Shown: positions 1 through 7,556, counted from the first letter of the stretch. The stretch: 11,395 nt of DNA from Candidatus Moranbacteria bacterium UBA4824 (GCA_002400405.1 DHFM01000048.1:5833-17227), one strand, 5' to 3'. Notes: generated by a model from the letters alone, not told the origin. Numbers and translations: made by a program.

Positions 1-1700
1 AGATTTTTGTGAAAAGGCACATAGAAATCCTTAATTACGGGCACCCATTCTTTTTTTCCTTCGGCAATTTCATCTAAATCTTCTTCCATTTTGGCGGTGA
101 ATTTATAATCAATAATTTGAGAAAAATGTTCTACTAAAAGATCGCTCACGACAAAACCGATTTCCAAAGGAAAGAGCTTTCTGTTCTCATCTTTTTCCAC
201 ATATTTTCTGTCGATAATAGTAGAGATAGTTGGCGCATAAGTGGATGGTCGGCCAATGCCAAATTCTTCCATTGTTTTAATAAGCGCAGCTTCGCTATAG
301 CGAGCGGGCGGAGCAGTGAATTTTTGTTCCGGCTTAATTTCAACAAGATCAAGTAGTTCTTTTTCCTCGAGTTCTGGCAAAATATTTTCTGTAACTGGCA
401 TTTTGTCACCATAAATTTTTAGATAGCCATCAAACCTGATGGTGGAGCCATTAGCACGCAGAGTATAGTTATCCGTAGAATTTTTTTGTGAAGCTGAAAT
501 ATCTACCGCGACATTGTCTAGAATTGCGCTGGCCATTTGTGAAGCCATCATTCTTTGCCAAATTAATTTGTATAGCCGATATTGTTTTGAATCTAAATAT
601 TCTTTGATAGACTCCGGATTATGCTCAGGAAAAGTTGGGCGGATAGCTTCATGAGCTTCTTGTGCCCCTTTGGATTTATTCTTGAAAAAACGTGGGCTGG
701 CTAGGGAATATTTTTTTCCAAAAAGCGCCTCAATCTTTTTTTGAGCAGCAATTAGGGATTCCATAGAAAGATTCAAACTGTCAGTTCGCATATAAGTGAT
801 GAGTCCGACAGAGCCAGCGGAACCGATATTTATTCCCTCATATAATTTTTGGGCAATACTCATGGTTTGTTTGGCGCTATAACCAAGTCGGCTATTAGCA
901 TCTTGTTGCAAGGTAGAAGTAGTATAAGGAGGAAGAGGATTTTTTTGAGTTTCTTTTTTAGTGACAGAAGCTATTTCAAAGTCAGCTTTTTCCAAGAAAT
1001 TTTTTAGTGTTTCCGCTTGTTTCTTGTCTTTTATTCCCATTTTGCCAAAAGCTTTGCCATTTTCTTTGGAAAGTTTAGCTTCAAAAGATGAGACATCGTC
1101 AGTCTTTTGTTTTTTTACTTTAGCAGTGAGCATCCAATATTCTTCCGGCTTGAAAGCTTTGATTTCTTTTTCGCGTTCGACAATAAGGCGAAGCGCCACT
1201 GATTGAACACGTCCGGCGCTGAGTCCTCGTCTAATTTTTTTCCATAAAAATGGAGAAAGTTCATACCCAACTAAACGATCCAAAATTCTTCGGGCTTGCT
1301 GGGCATCAACTAAATTTAAATCAATTGAGCGCGGATTTTCAAGCGCTTTTTGAATGGCAGTTTTAGTTATTTCATGAAAAACTATGCGTTGGGTATTTTT
1401 TTCGTTAAGATTTAGCGCTTCTTGCAGATGCCAAGAAATAGCTTCTCCTTCGCGGTCTTCGTCAGTGGCGAGGATTACTTCATCAGCTTTTTTGGCTAAT
1501 TTTTGAAGTTCGGAAACTCTAGGCAGAGCCTTAGAAGGAACAGTATATTCTGGAGTAAAATCATTTTTAATATCAATGCCCATTTCTTTTTGGGGTAAAT
1601 CACGAACATGACCATAAGATGATTTTACGATAAAACTTTTTCCTAAAAATTTAGAAATTGTTTTGGCCTTAGTTGGAGATTCTACTATTACTAGCTTCAT
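1..1700 (-). CDS. topA: DNA topoisomerase I (type IA), C-terminal part outside the window
   Basis: Relaxes negatively supercoiled DNA by cutting one strand through a 5'-phosphotyrosine link. I translated the minus strand from ATG at 1700-1698 to the window edge and met no stop or frameshift (about 566 codons). The N-terminus MKLVIVESPTKAKTI is the TOPRIM start, with Glu7 as the conserved acid. The TOPRIM metal site is ATDEDREGE, with Asp80, Asp82 and Glu84. GLSAGRVQSVALRL follows, then the active site ITYMRTDS with catalytic Tyr303, then QEAHEAIRPT and FGIGRPSTYAPTI. These are diagnostic of type IA enzymes. C-terminal zinc fingers, if any, lie beyond base 1. No Shine-Dalgarno precedes the start. 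It follows dprA on the same strand after 159 bases, so co-transcription is likely. Reverse gyrase and topoisomerase III are unlikely given the bacterial TopA motif spacing. Confidence 0.97.
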   Translation of the reverse strand, partial: MKLVIVESPTKAKTISKFLGKSFIVKSSYGHVRDLPQKEMGIDIKNDFTPEYTVPSKALPRVSELQKLAKKADEVILATDEDREGEAISWHLQEALNLNEKNTQRIVFHEITKTAIQKALENPRSIDLNLVDAQQARRILDRLVGYELSPFLWKKIRRGLSAGRVQSVALRLIVEREKEIKAFKPEEYWMLTAKVKKQKTDDVSSFEAKLSKENGKAFGKMGIKDKKQAETLKNFLEKADFEIASVTKKETQKNPLPPYTTSTLQQDANSRLGYSAKQTMSIAQKLYEGINIGSAGSVGLITYMRTDSLNLSMESLIAAQKKIEALFGKKYSLASPRFFKNKSKGAQEAHEAIRPTFPEHNPESIKEYLDSKQYRLYKLIWQRMMASQMASAILDNVAVDISASQKNSTDNYTLRANGSTIRFDGYLKIYGDKMPVTENILPELEEKELLDLVEIKPEQKFTAPPARYSEAALIKTMEEFGIGRPSTYAPTISTIIDRKYVEKDENRKLFPLEIGFVVSDLLVEHFSQIIDYKFTAKMEEDLDEIAEGKKEWVPVIKDFYVPFHKN

Positions 1701-1859
1701 ATGTTTAAATTAGATTAATACTTAAAAATAAATTTGATATTTGATAAGGTTTTCTTTTGAATTTTTAATTTCAAATTTTTAATTTTATAAATAAATCTTA
1801 AATTCTAATTTTTAAAAATTAAAGAATTAGAAATTATTTAAAAATTACAAAATTAAAAA
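1701..1859. other. AT-rich, repeat-filled gap between dprA and topA
   Basis: This 159-base stretch is nearly all A and T and holds no credible gene. It is built from short variants of AATTTTTAATTT-like words on both strands, including a perfect 16-base palindrome TAATTTTTAAAAATTA at 1806-1821. The palindrome sits inside a looser inverted repeat (about 1800-1836). I see no GC-rich stem followed by a T run in the direction of transcription, so I do not call a terminator. The composition resembles the heptamer-type repeats found inside mnmA in this window. Confidence 0.6.
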
Positions 1860-1869
1860 TTACAAAATT
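1840..1869. repeat. 15-base tandem duplication overlapping the dprA stop
   Basis: AAAAATTACAAAATT occurs at 1840-1854 and again at 1855-1869, two exact tandem copies. The right copy covers the last codons and the TAA stop of dprA (TAA reads 1862-1860). The left copy lies in the intergenic gap. A simple slippage duplication at the gene end is the likely cause. Confidence 0.75.
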
Positions 1870-2936
1870 ATGTAGTTCTGTCCGCCGATGTTTTTCACCC
1901 AGCCTTTAATTTCCATCATCGAAAGGGCGCCGGAACAGATAGCTGTTTGCAGTCTAGCGAGTTTCGCGATATTGTCAATGTGAAGTGGATCGGTTGAAAG
2001 AATTTTTAGCAGGATCTCTTCTTCTTTGGTGGAAGGATTTTTTGGCGATATTTCTTTGATAATATTTTCTTGAGACAAATCCAATTCTTCCAAAACATCC
2101 TTTATCCCCGTAACAACGCGAGCACCATTTTTAATGAGGTTATTGGTGCCATATGATAGTGATGAAAAAATTGATCCTGGTACAGAAAAAATTTCTCGAT
2201 TATATTCCAATGCCATATTGGCCGTGATGAGCGACCCACTTTTTTCTCCCGCTTCAATTACGATTGTTCCAAGGGATAGTCCAGCAACAATTCTGTTTCG
2301 AGCGGGAAAAGTAAGTTTTCCGGCGGGCATCTCTATGGGATATTCGCTTAGAAGGGCGCCGTTTTCCATTATTTCACGCGATAAATTCAGATTATTTCTT
2401 GGATAAATATTTTTATCATCTAAGCTATCGCCAAGGACGGCGATAGTTTTTCCGGCATTGTCCAGTGCGCCTCGATGAGAAAAAGTATCTATGCCAAGTG
2501 CCATTCCGCTCACAACAACAATGCCGGCGCTGGTTAAATCTTTAGCAAGGCTTGTGGCGATTTGGGAGCCGTAGGAGGTGTATCTCCTCGAACCAACAAT
2601 AGAAATCATTGGAGAGGAATTTAGGTCAAGCTCACCTTTTTTATAGAGGATAAAAGGAGGATTAGTAATTTCCTTAAGAAGTGCTGGATACTGGGGGTCA
2701 AAAAGAGTGATTAGCTGGATGTTTTCTTTTTGCATTTTGTCCCATTCCGCATCAGGATTAATATCATTTTTTTCTAAAAATATTTTCTCGGCTAGTTTTT
2801 CACCAACTGAGCTATTTTTGAGATCTTCTAGGCTGGCGTGCCAAATATTTTCGCCGGTTTCGAAAAAATTCAAAAGCATCTGCATTTTTTTTGCTCCAAC
2901 CCCGGTGATTTTATTTAGCGCATTTAAATATTTCAT
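1860..2936 (-). CDS. dprA: DNA-processing protein DprA (Smf)
   Basis: Binds incoming single-stranded DNA in the cytoplasm and loads RecA during natural transformation. About 358 residues. A helix-hairpin-helix-like segment (ALNKITGVGAKK, about 5-16) precedes the Rossmann-like DprA core. Core motifs are SIVGSRRYTSYG (Gly115-Ser116-Arg117), VVSGMALGIDTFSHRGAL, VLGDSLDDKNIYPRNN and FPARNRIVAGLS (Arg213-Asn214-Arg215). EAGEKSGSLITA and FSVPGSI follow. The last 60 or so residues form a winged-helix domain ending in GWVKNIGGQNYIIL. I chose ATG 2936, which gives the usual N-terminus MKYLNALNK. The in-frame ATG at 2978 adds 14 non-conserved residues and would lie over the promoter. A weak GAGAA lies just upstream. 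The gene is divergent from the regulator at 3016 and followed by topA, a common order. Confidence 0.95.
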   Translation of the reverse strand: MKYLNALNKITGVGAKKMQMLLNFFETGENIWHASLEDLKNSSVGEKLAEKIFLEKNDINPDAEWDKMQKENIQLITLFDPQYPALLKEITNPPFILYKKGELDLNSSPMISIVGSRRYTSYGSQIATSLAKDLTSAGIVVVSGMALGIDTFSHRGALDNAGKTIAVLGDSLDDKNIYPRNNLNLSREIMENGALLSEYPIEMPAGKLTFPARNRIVAGLSLGTIVIEAGEKSGSLITANMALEYNREIFSVPGSIFSSLSYGTNNLIKNGARVVTGIKDVLEELDLSQENIIKEISPKNPSTKEEEILLKILSTDPLHIDNIAKLARLQTAICSGALSMMEIKGWVKNIGGQNYIIL

Positions 2937-2948
2937 AAGTTCTCTTTT

Positions 2949-2978
2949 AATGTAGCATAATAACGAAAAACTTGACAA
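2949..2978 (-). promoter_or_regulatory. Candidate dprA-topA promoter
   Basis: On the minus strand TTGTCA (2978-2973) is followed after 18 bases by TACATT (2954-2949), preceded by an extended -10 TG. Matches to consensus are moderate. Its -35 box lies on the complement of the forward -35 box (2972-2977). The predicted transcript start at about 2942 leaves only a few leader bases before ATG 2936. This is weaker than the forward promoter. Confidence 0.4.
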
Positions 2979-2999
2979 ATATCCAATCTATGCTAAAAT
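2972..2999 (+). promoter_or_regulatory. Sigma-70-type promoter for the HARE-HTH regulator gene
   Basis: A perfect -35 box TTGACA (2972-2977) is separated by 16 bases from an extended -10 element TGCTAAAAT, whose hexamer TAAAAT (2994-2999) matches 5 of 6 consensus bases. Transcription would begin near 3006, about 10 bases before ATG 3016, giving an almost leaderless mRNA with no Shine-Dalgarno. Confidence 0.75.
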
Positions 3000-3015
3000 A
3001 GCCAGAATCAAAAAA

Positions 3016-4086
3016 ATGGTTAATAACAAGCAAAAAAAGAGAAATATAGAAATTGCAAACAGCGATGGTAAAAAGCCATTGTTTTTAGGTTTGTCAAACA
3101 ATTTACTTTCTGGGTTAAGTCAACGTTCTCGGGAAATAGTGCAAAAAAGATTTGGTTTACTGAATGGAAAAAGAGAAACGCTGGATAAAATCGGGCGTCA
3201 CTATGGGATAACTCGAGAAAGAGTGCGACAGATAATTTTTGAAGCGCTACGAAATATTTCTGAAAAAAATGAACACGAAAGTTTTGTGAGCGCGGAAGAA
3301 AAAATAATTTTTACAATTAATAAAAATGATGGTATAATAAAAGTAAGTGAAATTATTGAAAAATTTAATTCGAATGGACACGCAGAAGCAAATGCTATAA
3401 AATTTTTTGCTCTTTGCTCTAAGAAAATCTTAGAAGCCGAAGAAAAAAATGTTTTCGAAAAAATTTGGACGGTTTCTGAAAATATAATTTCTGAAATGAA
3501 AAAAACCCTAGTTGAGGCGGAAAAAATTGTCAAAGAAGAAAATAAGTTATTTGCCGATGAGGAGATTGTTGAAAAACTTCTAACGGTTTTGCCACATTTG
3601 CCAGAAGGAAAAATTCTAAATTTTCTTAGAACCTCAGCTAATATCAAGAAAAATAAATTCGGCAAGAGAGGAATGAAAAATTGGGCGGAAGTTTCACCAA
3701 AAGGAACACGAGAAAGAGTTCATCTAGTTCTCAAGGAACATAAAAAACCGTTGCATTTTGTGGAAATTGCTAGTCTTATTGATAAGTTTGAATTAGGCAA
3801 AAGAAAAGCTCATCCACAAACAGTGCATAATGAACTAATTAAAGACGAAAGATTTGTTCTTATCGGCCGAGGAATTTATGCGCTTAAAGAATGGGGATAT
3901 TCCGAAGGGACAATTCAGGAAGTGATCAAAAGTATTTTACAAGAAAAGAAAAAACCTCTCAAAAAAGAAGAAATAATTGAGGAAGTTTTGCGAGTTAGAA
4001 AAGTGAAAAAAACTACAATTAGTATTAATTTAAATAATACTAAAATTTTCGCTAAAAAAGATAATTTTTACACAATAAAAAAATAG
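3016..4086 (+). CDS. Sigma region 4-like HTH and HARE-HTH transcriptional regulator
   Basis: A probable DNA-binding protein that works with or on RNA polymerase; the exact role is unknown. Residues about 32-81 match sigma-70 region 4: EIVQKRFGLL, then TLDKIGRHYGITRERVRQI, whose last part is the recognition helix that reads -35 boxes in sigma factors. Regions 1 to 3 are absent, so it is not a complete sigma factor. Residues 85-225 contain repeated winged-helix-like segments, including KKNKFGKRGMKNWAEVSPKG. Residues about 230-296 match a HARE-HTH module (RERVHLVLKEHKKPLHFVEI, then FVLIGRGIYALKEWGY). A second, shorter one seems to fill 300-356. HARE-HTH also occurs in the RNA polymerase delta subunit. 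The gene is highly Lys/Glu rich and diverges from dprA. I infer a regulator or a polymerase-associated factor. The domain calls are firm, the function is not. Confidence 0.85.
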   Translation: MVNNKQKKRNIEIANSDGKKPLFLGLSNNLLSGLSQRSREIVQKRFGLLNGKRETLDKIGRHYGITRERVRQIIFEALRNISEKNEHESFVSAEEKIIFTINKNDGIIKVSEIIEKFNSNGHAEANAIKFFALCSKKILEAEEKNVFEKIWTVSENIISEMKKTLVEAEKIVKEENKLFADEEIVEKLLTVLPHLPEGKILNFLRTSANIKKNKFGKRGMKNWAEVSPKGTRERVHLVLKEHKKPLHFVEIASLIDKFELGKRKAHPQTVHNELIKDERFVLIGRGIYALKEWGYSEGTIQEVIKSILQEKKKPLKKEEIIEEVLRVRKVKKTTISINLNNTKIFAKKDNFYTIKK

Positions 4087-4092
4087 AACAAT

Positions 4093-4204
4093 CCTTACGA
4101 ATTACGAACATTTACGAATGTACTAATGTGAATTAAAAATATTTTTTATATTTTCTTAGTTTATTTCGTATTCGTACATTCGTATCAATTCGTATTTCGT
4201 AAGG
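4093..4204. repeat. Long imperfect inverted repeat ending at a ribosome site
   Basis: The arms 4093-4136 and 4161-4204 are each 44 bases, with 35 matches by my alignment, and enclose an AT-rich loop of about 24 bases. The outer 16 bases pair with one mismatch (CCTTACGAATTACGAA against TTCGTATTTCGTAAGG), and TACGAATGTAC pairs perfectly with GTACATTCGTA. The whole is built from TACGAA-type words. It fills nearly all the space between the regulator gene and the membrane-protein gene. The AAGG of the only good Shine-Dalgarno in the window sits in the outer right arm. Confidence 0.85.
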
Positions 4205-4217
4205 AATGACAAATGTC

Positions 4218-5489
4218 ATGAACAACGTTTCGGACATCTTCGCAATATTTATAACTTTGGGACAAGCTATCAAATTCTTTTGGTGGATTATTTTCCCGAT
4301 AATGTTTTGGTATATCTTCAAAATTATTTGGGTAGATTTTACTTTAGTTTATTCCGCTAATTCTTGGCGATCGTCTCACAATTGGATTGTTTTGGAAATT
4401 ATTCCTCCGCGAGAAATTGAAAAAGGTCCAAAGATGATGGAAAATATTTTTACGGGTATATCGGCAGTCATAACTTCATATAACACTTTTGATACATATA
4501 TAAAAGGCGCTTGGGAACAAGATCGGTTTAGTTTCGAATTGGTGGGAGAAGAAGGGAAGATGCGTTTTCTTATTCGCACTCATAAAAAACACCAAAAAAT
4601 GGTGGAAGCTCAGATTTATGCGCAATATCCAGACGCAGAAATTTTAGAAGTGCCTGACTATACACAGAATTTTCCTAAAATTATTCCTAATAAACATTGG
4701 GATCTTTGGGGCGCGGACTTTGAATTTGTTGGCAAAGATCCTATTCCGATTAAGACTTATGATAGATTTGAAGAGACGGTGACAGGAGAAATGATCGATC
4801 CAATGGCGGCTATTGCAGAAGTTATCGGGATGCTGGGTCCAAATCAACATATTTGGCTTCAATATGTTTTGTCGCCTATTACAGAAGGAGAAAATAAGAA
4901 GAAAGCTCATTTGGATGTTATTAAGAAACTTAAGGGAGAAAAGGTAGTTGAGCCGATGGGAATATTGGGTCACTTGGCAGATGTTTTTGTTAACTTGATA
5001 GGCGGAATGTCGGCGCCAGTGGAATTTTCAAAGGCGGAAAAAAAGGAGGAAGCACCGTTGGAATTTCGTCTTTCACCGATGGAAAAAGAAGTGCTGAAAG
5101 CAACAGAAGAAAATTTAGGAAAAAATCTTTTCAAAACCAAGATGCGATATATCTACGTAGCCAAGAGGGATAATTGGGATGGTGGTTTCAAGGGTTCATT
5201 TATTGGAGCCTTGAAACAATTCAATGATGTTAATTTCAACAATTTCAAACCAGAAGATATCTCTAAGACTTATGGCAAAATATTTTTTACCGGACCGCGG
5301 GCTGATTTTCGCAAAAGAAAACTATACAATCGATACAAAAGTCGCAATATGGATGGAACGAATATTCTTTTTTCCACTAAGGAAATGGCGACACTTTTTC
5401 ATTTTCCTGATATGGGAGTGAAGTCGCCCGCAGTGCAAAGAACTGCCGGAAGATTGGGAAGTGCACCGGCTAATTTACCTATAGAATAA
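4218..5489 (+). CDS. Membrane-anchored partner of the VirD4-like ATPase
   Basis: About 423 residues. Residues about 7-39 are strongly hydrophobic (one long or two short membrane segments, with FFWWIIFPIMFWYIF). The rest is soluble. The segment VEAQIYAQYPDAEI (129-142) and the C-terminal ATLFHFPDMGVKSPAVQR followed by an Ala/Pro-rich tail resemble the region that precedes the P-loop in fused VirD4/TraG-type proteins of other bacteria. That recollection is from memory, not a search. With the ATPase gene only 6 bases downstream, I infer a split coupling protein, this half providing the membrane anchor. ATG 4218 was chosen because AAGGA (4201-4205) lies 12 bases upstream. ATG 4206 adds four residues but touches the AAGGA directly. 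The hairpin ATGACA-AA-TGTCAT (4206-4219) overlaps this start. No enzymatic motif is visible. Confidence 0.8.
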   Translation: MNNVSDIFAIFITLGQAIKFFWWIIFPIMFWYIFKIIWVDFTLVYSANSWRSSHNWIVLEIIPPREIEKGPKMMENIFTGISAVITSYNTFDTYIKGAWEQDRFSFELVGEEGKMRFLIRTHKKHQKMVEAQIYAQYPDAEILEVPDYTQNFPKIIPNKHWDLWGADFEFVGKDPIPIKTYDRFEETVTGEMIDPMAAIAEVIGMLGPNQHIWLQYVLSPITEGENKKKAHLDVIKKLKGEKVVEPMGILGHLADVFVNLIGGMSAPVEFSKAEKKEEAPLEFRLSPMEKEVLKATEENLGKNLFKTKMRYIYVAKRDNWDGGFKGSFIGALKQFNDVNFNNFKPEDISKTYGKIFFTGPRADFRKRKLYNRYKSRNMDGTNILFSTKEMATLFHFPDMGVKSPAVQRTAGRLGSAPANLPIE

Positions 5490-5495
5490 AAAATT

Positions 5496-7352
5496 ATGAG
5501 CAATATTAACTTTTTTGCTAAAACTAACTTCCGCAATCAAGAGCGGGTTTTTGGGATAAAAGAAGACGATCGTAGGCGTCATATGTATGTGATTGGAAAA
5601 ACCGGAATGGGAAAATCCAATATGTTGGAAAATATGGCCATTCAAGATATTCAAGCAGGTCGGGGAGTTTGTTATGTTGATCCGCACGGCGAAGGTGCGG
5701 AAAAAATGCTTCGCGCCGTTCCGGCCAATCGGATAAATGATGTCGTCTATTTCAACCCGGCGGACAAAGAATTTCCGATTGCTTTTAACATTTTGGAATC
5801 GGTAGAAGAGGATAAGAAAAATTTAGTGGCTTCAGGGATGATGGGAGTTTTCAAAAAGATTTGGCCGGATGTTTGGAGTCCGCGAATGGAATATATTTTA
5901 AACAACACAATTTTGGCTCTTTTGGACTATCCCGGATCGACTATGTTGGGAGTGAATCGAATGATGAGCGATAAGGATTATCGAAAAAGAGTTTATCCAA
6001 AAATAAAAGACCCAGTGGTGAAATCTTTTTGGCTTAATGAATTTGACAAATGGGAAGATAAATTTAGAAAAGAAGCGGTAGCGGCTATTCAAAACAAGGT
6101 GGGACAGTTCTTGTCATCTTTCGTTATTCGTCATATTGTTGGTCAGCCAAAATCCACTATTGATATGCGAGACATCATGGATAATCAGAAAATTTTGATT
6201 GTTAATTTGTCCAAAGGAAGAATTGGTGAGGACGCAATGAGACTACTTGGTGGAATGATTGTGACTAAAATTCAATTGGCAGCGATGGGACGAGTGGAAA
6301 TTCCGGAAGAAGAAAGAAAAGATTTCTATTTGTATGTGGATGAATTTCAAAATTTTGCTACAGAATCTTTTGCTAATATTTTGTCGGAAGCCAGAAAATA
6401 TCGTTTAGCTTTGATTTTAGCCCACCAATATGTCAATCAGTTGATTTTTGATGGTAACACTACTGTGCGAGATGCTATTTTTGGTAATGTTGGAACGATT
6501 GTTTCTTTTCGCGTGGGCGCGGAAGATGCCGAAGCCTTAGAAAAAGAATTCGATCCGGTTTTTCTGATGAATGATATTGTGAATCTTTCTAAATATCAAA
6601 TGTACCTCAAATTAATGATTGACGGCATTGCGGGGGATGCTTTTAGTGCCATTTCTCTTCCACCAATAAGTCTAACTAATACAGAAAATAATGAAGAGAA
6701 AGTTGTTACTGTTTCGAGAGAGCGCTATGGAAAATCTAGAAAAGAAGTGGAGGAAAAAATTGCTCGTTGGAGTGGGATGTTTGATTTTGAAGAATTTGAA
6801 AATGAAAGTTCTGGCAAAAAAAATATCCTTATTCCTAATCCGCAAGTAAAAAAAACAATTTTGAATAATGCAGAAGTAAAAGTTATAGTTCCAGCGGAAA
6901 AAATTATTGACCCTGAAATCAAAGAAGAGAAAAAAATGTATGATGCTGTTTGCAGTAGTTGTGATGAAAAAATTCAAGTGCCGTTTGAGCCTGATCCAAA
7001 ACGGCCAACTTTTTGCAAGGAATGTCTCAAGGAATATCAAAGAGCTCGAGCGATAAATCAAAAAGAAAAACCCGCCTCGACTCGCGGAGACCGCTTGTCG
7101 ACGCGAGGCGGGGAGGAAAAACAAAGTTATGTAGCAAAAAAAGAGATTGCTCCAAAATATTCGCAAGATGAAAATAGACAGCAAAATTCAAAACCGGATG
7201 CAATTGTTTCTTCTGACAAGCCGATGAGTCTTTCTCAGATGTCGCATATCGCACCAAAAAAATTCAAGTCACTCCGAAAAAAATCGGAAGTTAATCTGAG
7301 TGATTTGAGAAATTTAATAAACCAAACAAAAAATAGTCAGATCCACAAGTAA
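5496..7352 (+). CDS. VirD4/TraG/HerA-like DNA-translocating ATPase
   Basis: A hexameric P-loop motor family that pumps DNA or couples it to a secretion channel. 618 residues. FGIKEDDRRRHMYVIGKTGMGKS gives Walker A GKTGMGKS at 34-41, after the typical DR.RH lead-in. It is followed by VDPHGEGAEKML and VVYFNPADKEFPIAFNILE, standard for this family. Walker B is YLYVDEFQNF (Asp282-Glu283). Sensor-like LILAHQY has Gln311. After about residue 410 the protein becomes a charged linker with four cysteines (Cys486, 489, 507, 510, CxxC-x17-CxxC), likely a small zinc ribbon. The tail is low complexity and contains a palindrome-derived insert (526-540). There are no membrane helices, so it probably needs the upstream protein for anchoring. 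No relaxase or mating-pore genes lie in view. The substrate is unknown. Confidence 0.9.
   Translation: MSNINFFAKTNFRNQERVFGIKEDDRRRHMYVIGKTGMGKSNMLENMAIQDIQAGRGVCYVDPHGEGAEKMLRAVPANRINDVVYFNPADKEFPIAFNILESVEEDKKNLVASGMMGVFKKIWPDVWSPRMEYILNNTILALLDYPGSTMLGVNRMMSDKDYRKRVYPKIKDPVVKSFWLNEFDKWEDKFRKEAVAAIQNKVGQFLSSFVIRHIVGQPKSTIDMRDIMDNQKILIVNLSKGRIGEDAMRLLGGMIVTKIQLAAMGRVEIPEEERKDFYLYVDEFQNFATESFANILSEARKYRLALILAHQYVNQLIFDGNTTVRDAIFGNVGTIVSFRVGAEDAEALEKEFDPVFLMNDIVNLSKYQMYLKLMIDGIAGDAFSAISLPPISLTNTENNEEKVVTVSRERYGKSRKEVEEKIARWSGMFDFEEFENESSGKKNILIPNPQVKKTILNNAEVKVIVPAEKIIDPEIKEEKKMYDAVCSSCDEKIQVPFEPDPKRPTFCKECLKEYQRARAINQKEKPASTRGDRLSTRGGEEKQSYVAKKEIAPKYSQDENRQQNSKPDAIVSSDKPMSLSQMSHIAPKKFKSLRKKSEVNLSDLRNLINQTKNSQIHK
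7071..7112. repeat. GC-rich palindromic insert inside the ATPase gene
   Basis: CCCGCCTCGACTCG (7071-7084) is the near-exact reverse complement of CGACGCGAGGCGGG (7099-7112), 12 of 14 pairs, with the outer nine perfect. About 32 of the 42 bases are G or C, in a surrounding sequence that is strongly A/T. It encodes PASTRGDRLSTRGG in frame (ATPase residues about 526-540), in the disordered tail. The form resembles small palindromic elements such as those that invade Rickettsia genes. Confidence 0.8.
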
Positions 7353-7373
7353 ATGCGTAAGCCTTGAAAAACA

Positions 7374-7556
7374 ATGAGCAAAATTAATTTAAATCGAAAT
7401 ATTCCGAGCCATCTAGCATTTTTAGTAATGATGGTATTAAGTTTTTTGCTTTCTTGGTTTGCGGTTGTTGAGGGGCAAAAAATAACGGAAAGTTCAAAAA
7501 ATTCCCCAGCGTTTAATATTTCTAAAAGAATAGAAAACAATAAGTTAAGTCATTGA
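7374..7556 (+). CDS. Possible single-helix small membrane protein
   Basis: Sixty residues of no family I recognise. A basic, polar N-terminus (MSKINLNRNIPSH) is followed by a clear hydrophobic segment, LAFLVMMVLSFLLSWFAVVEG (about 14-34), and a polar tail. This gives one transmembrane helix, plausibly N-in. It begins 21 bases after the ATPase stop, without a Shine-Dalgarno, like most genes here. Its TGA stop overlaps the first bases of the long inverted repeat at 7551. A chance ORF in AT-rich DNA is possible, but the ordered charge and hydrophobic pattern and the position favour a real gene. It could be an accessory subunit of the ATPase pair. Confidence 0.5.
   Translation: MSKINLNRNIPSHLAFLVMMVLSFLLSWFAVVEGQKITESSKNSPAFNISKRIENNKLSH

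Noticed and set aside
961..1206. Plus-strand ORF over topA
   Set aside because: It lies opposite conserved topA codons and has a serine/phenylalanine-rich antisense composition.
1806..1821. Palindrome TAATTTTTAAAAATTA as a terminator or operator
   Set aside because: The stem is all A/T and would be unstable. Such palindromes are expected by chance in this low-complexity gap.
2937..2978. Longer dprA start at ATG 2978
   Set aside because: It adds 14 residues unlike DprA N-termini, covers the promoter region, and ATG 2936 gives the family-typical MKYLNALNK start.
3201..3665. 154-codon minus-strand ORF opposite the HARE-HTH gene
   Set aside because: It is antisense to conserved domains, rich in Ser/Phe/Ile as expected from the complement of Lys/Glu codons, and has no family features.
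6672..7184. 170-codon minus-strand ORF opposite the ATPase tail
   Set aside because: Phe/Ile-rich antisense shadow of a Lys/Glu/Asn-rich coding region. The ATPase frame has conserved motifs upstream and a cysteine module here.
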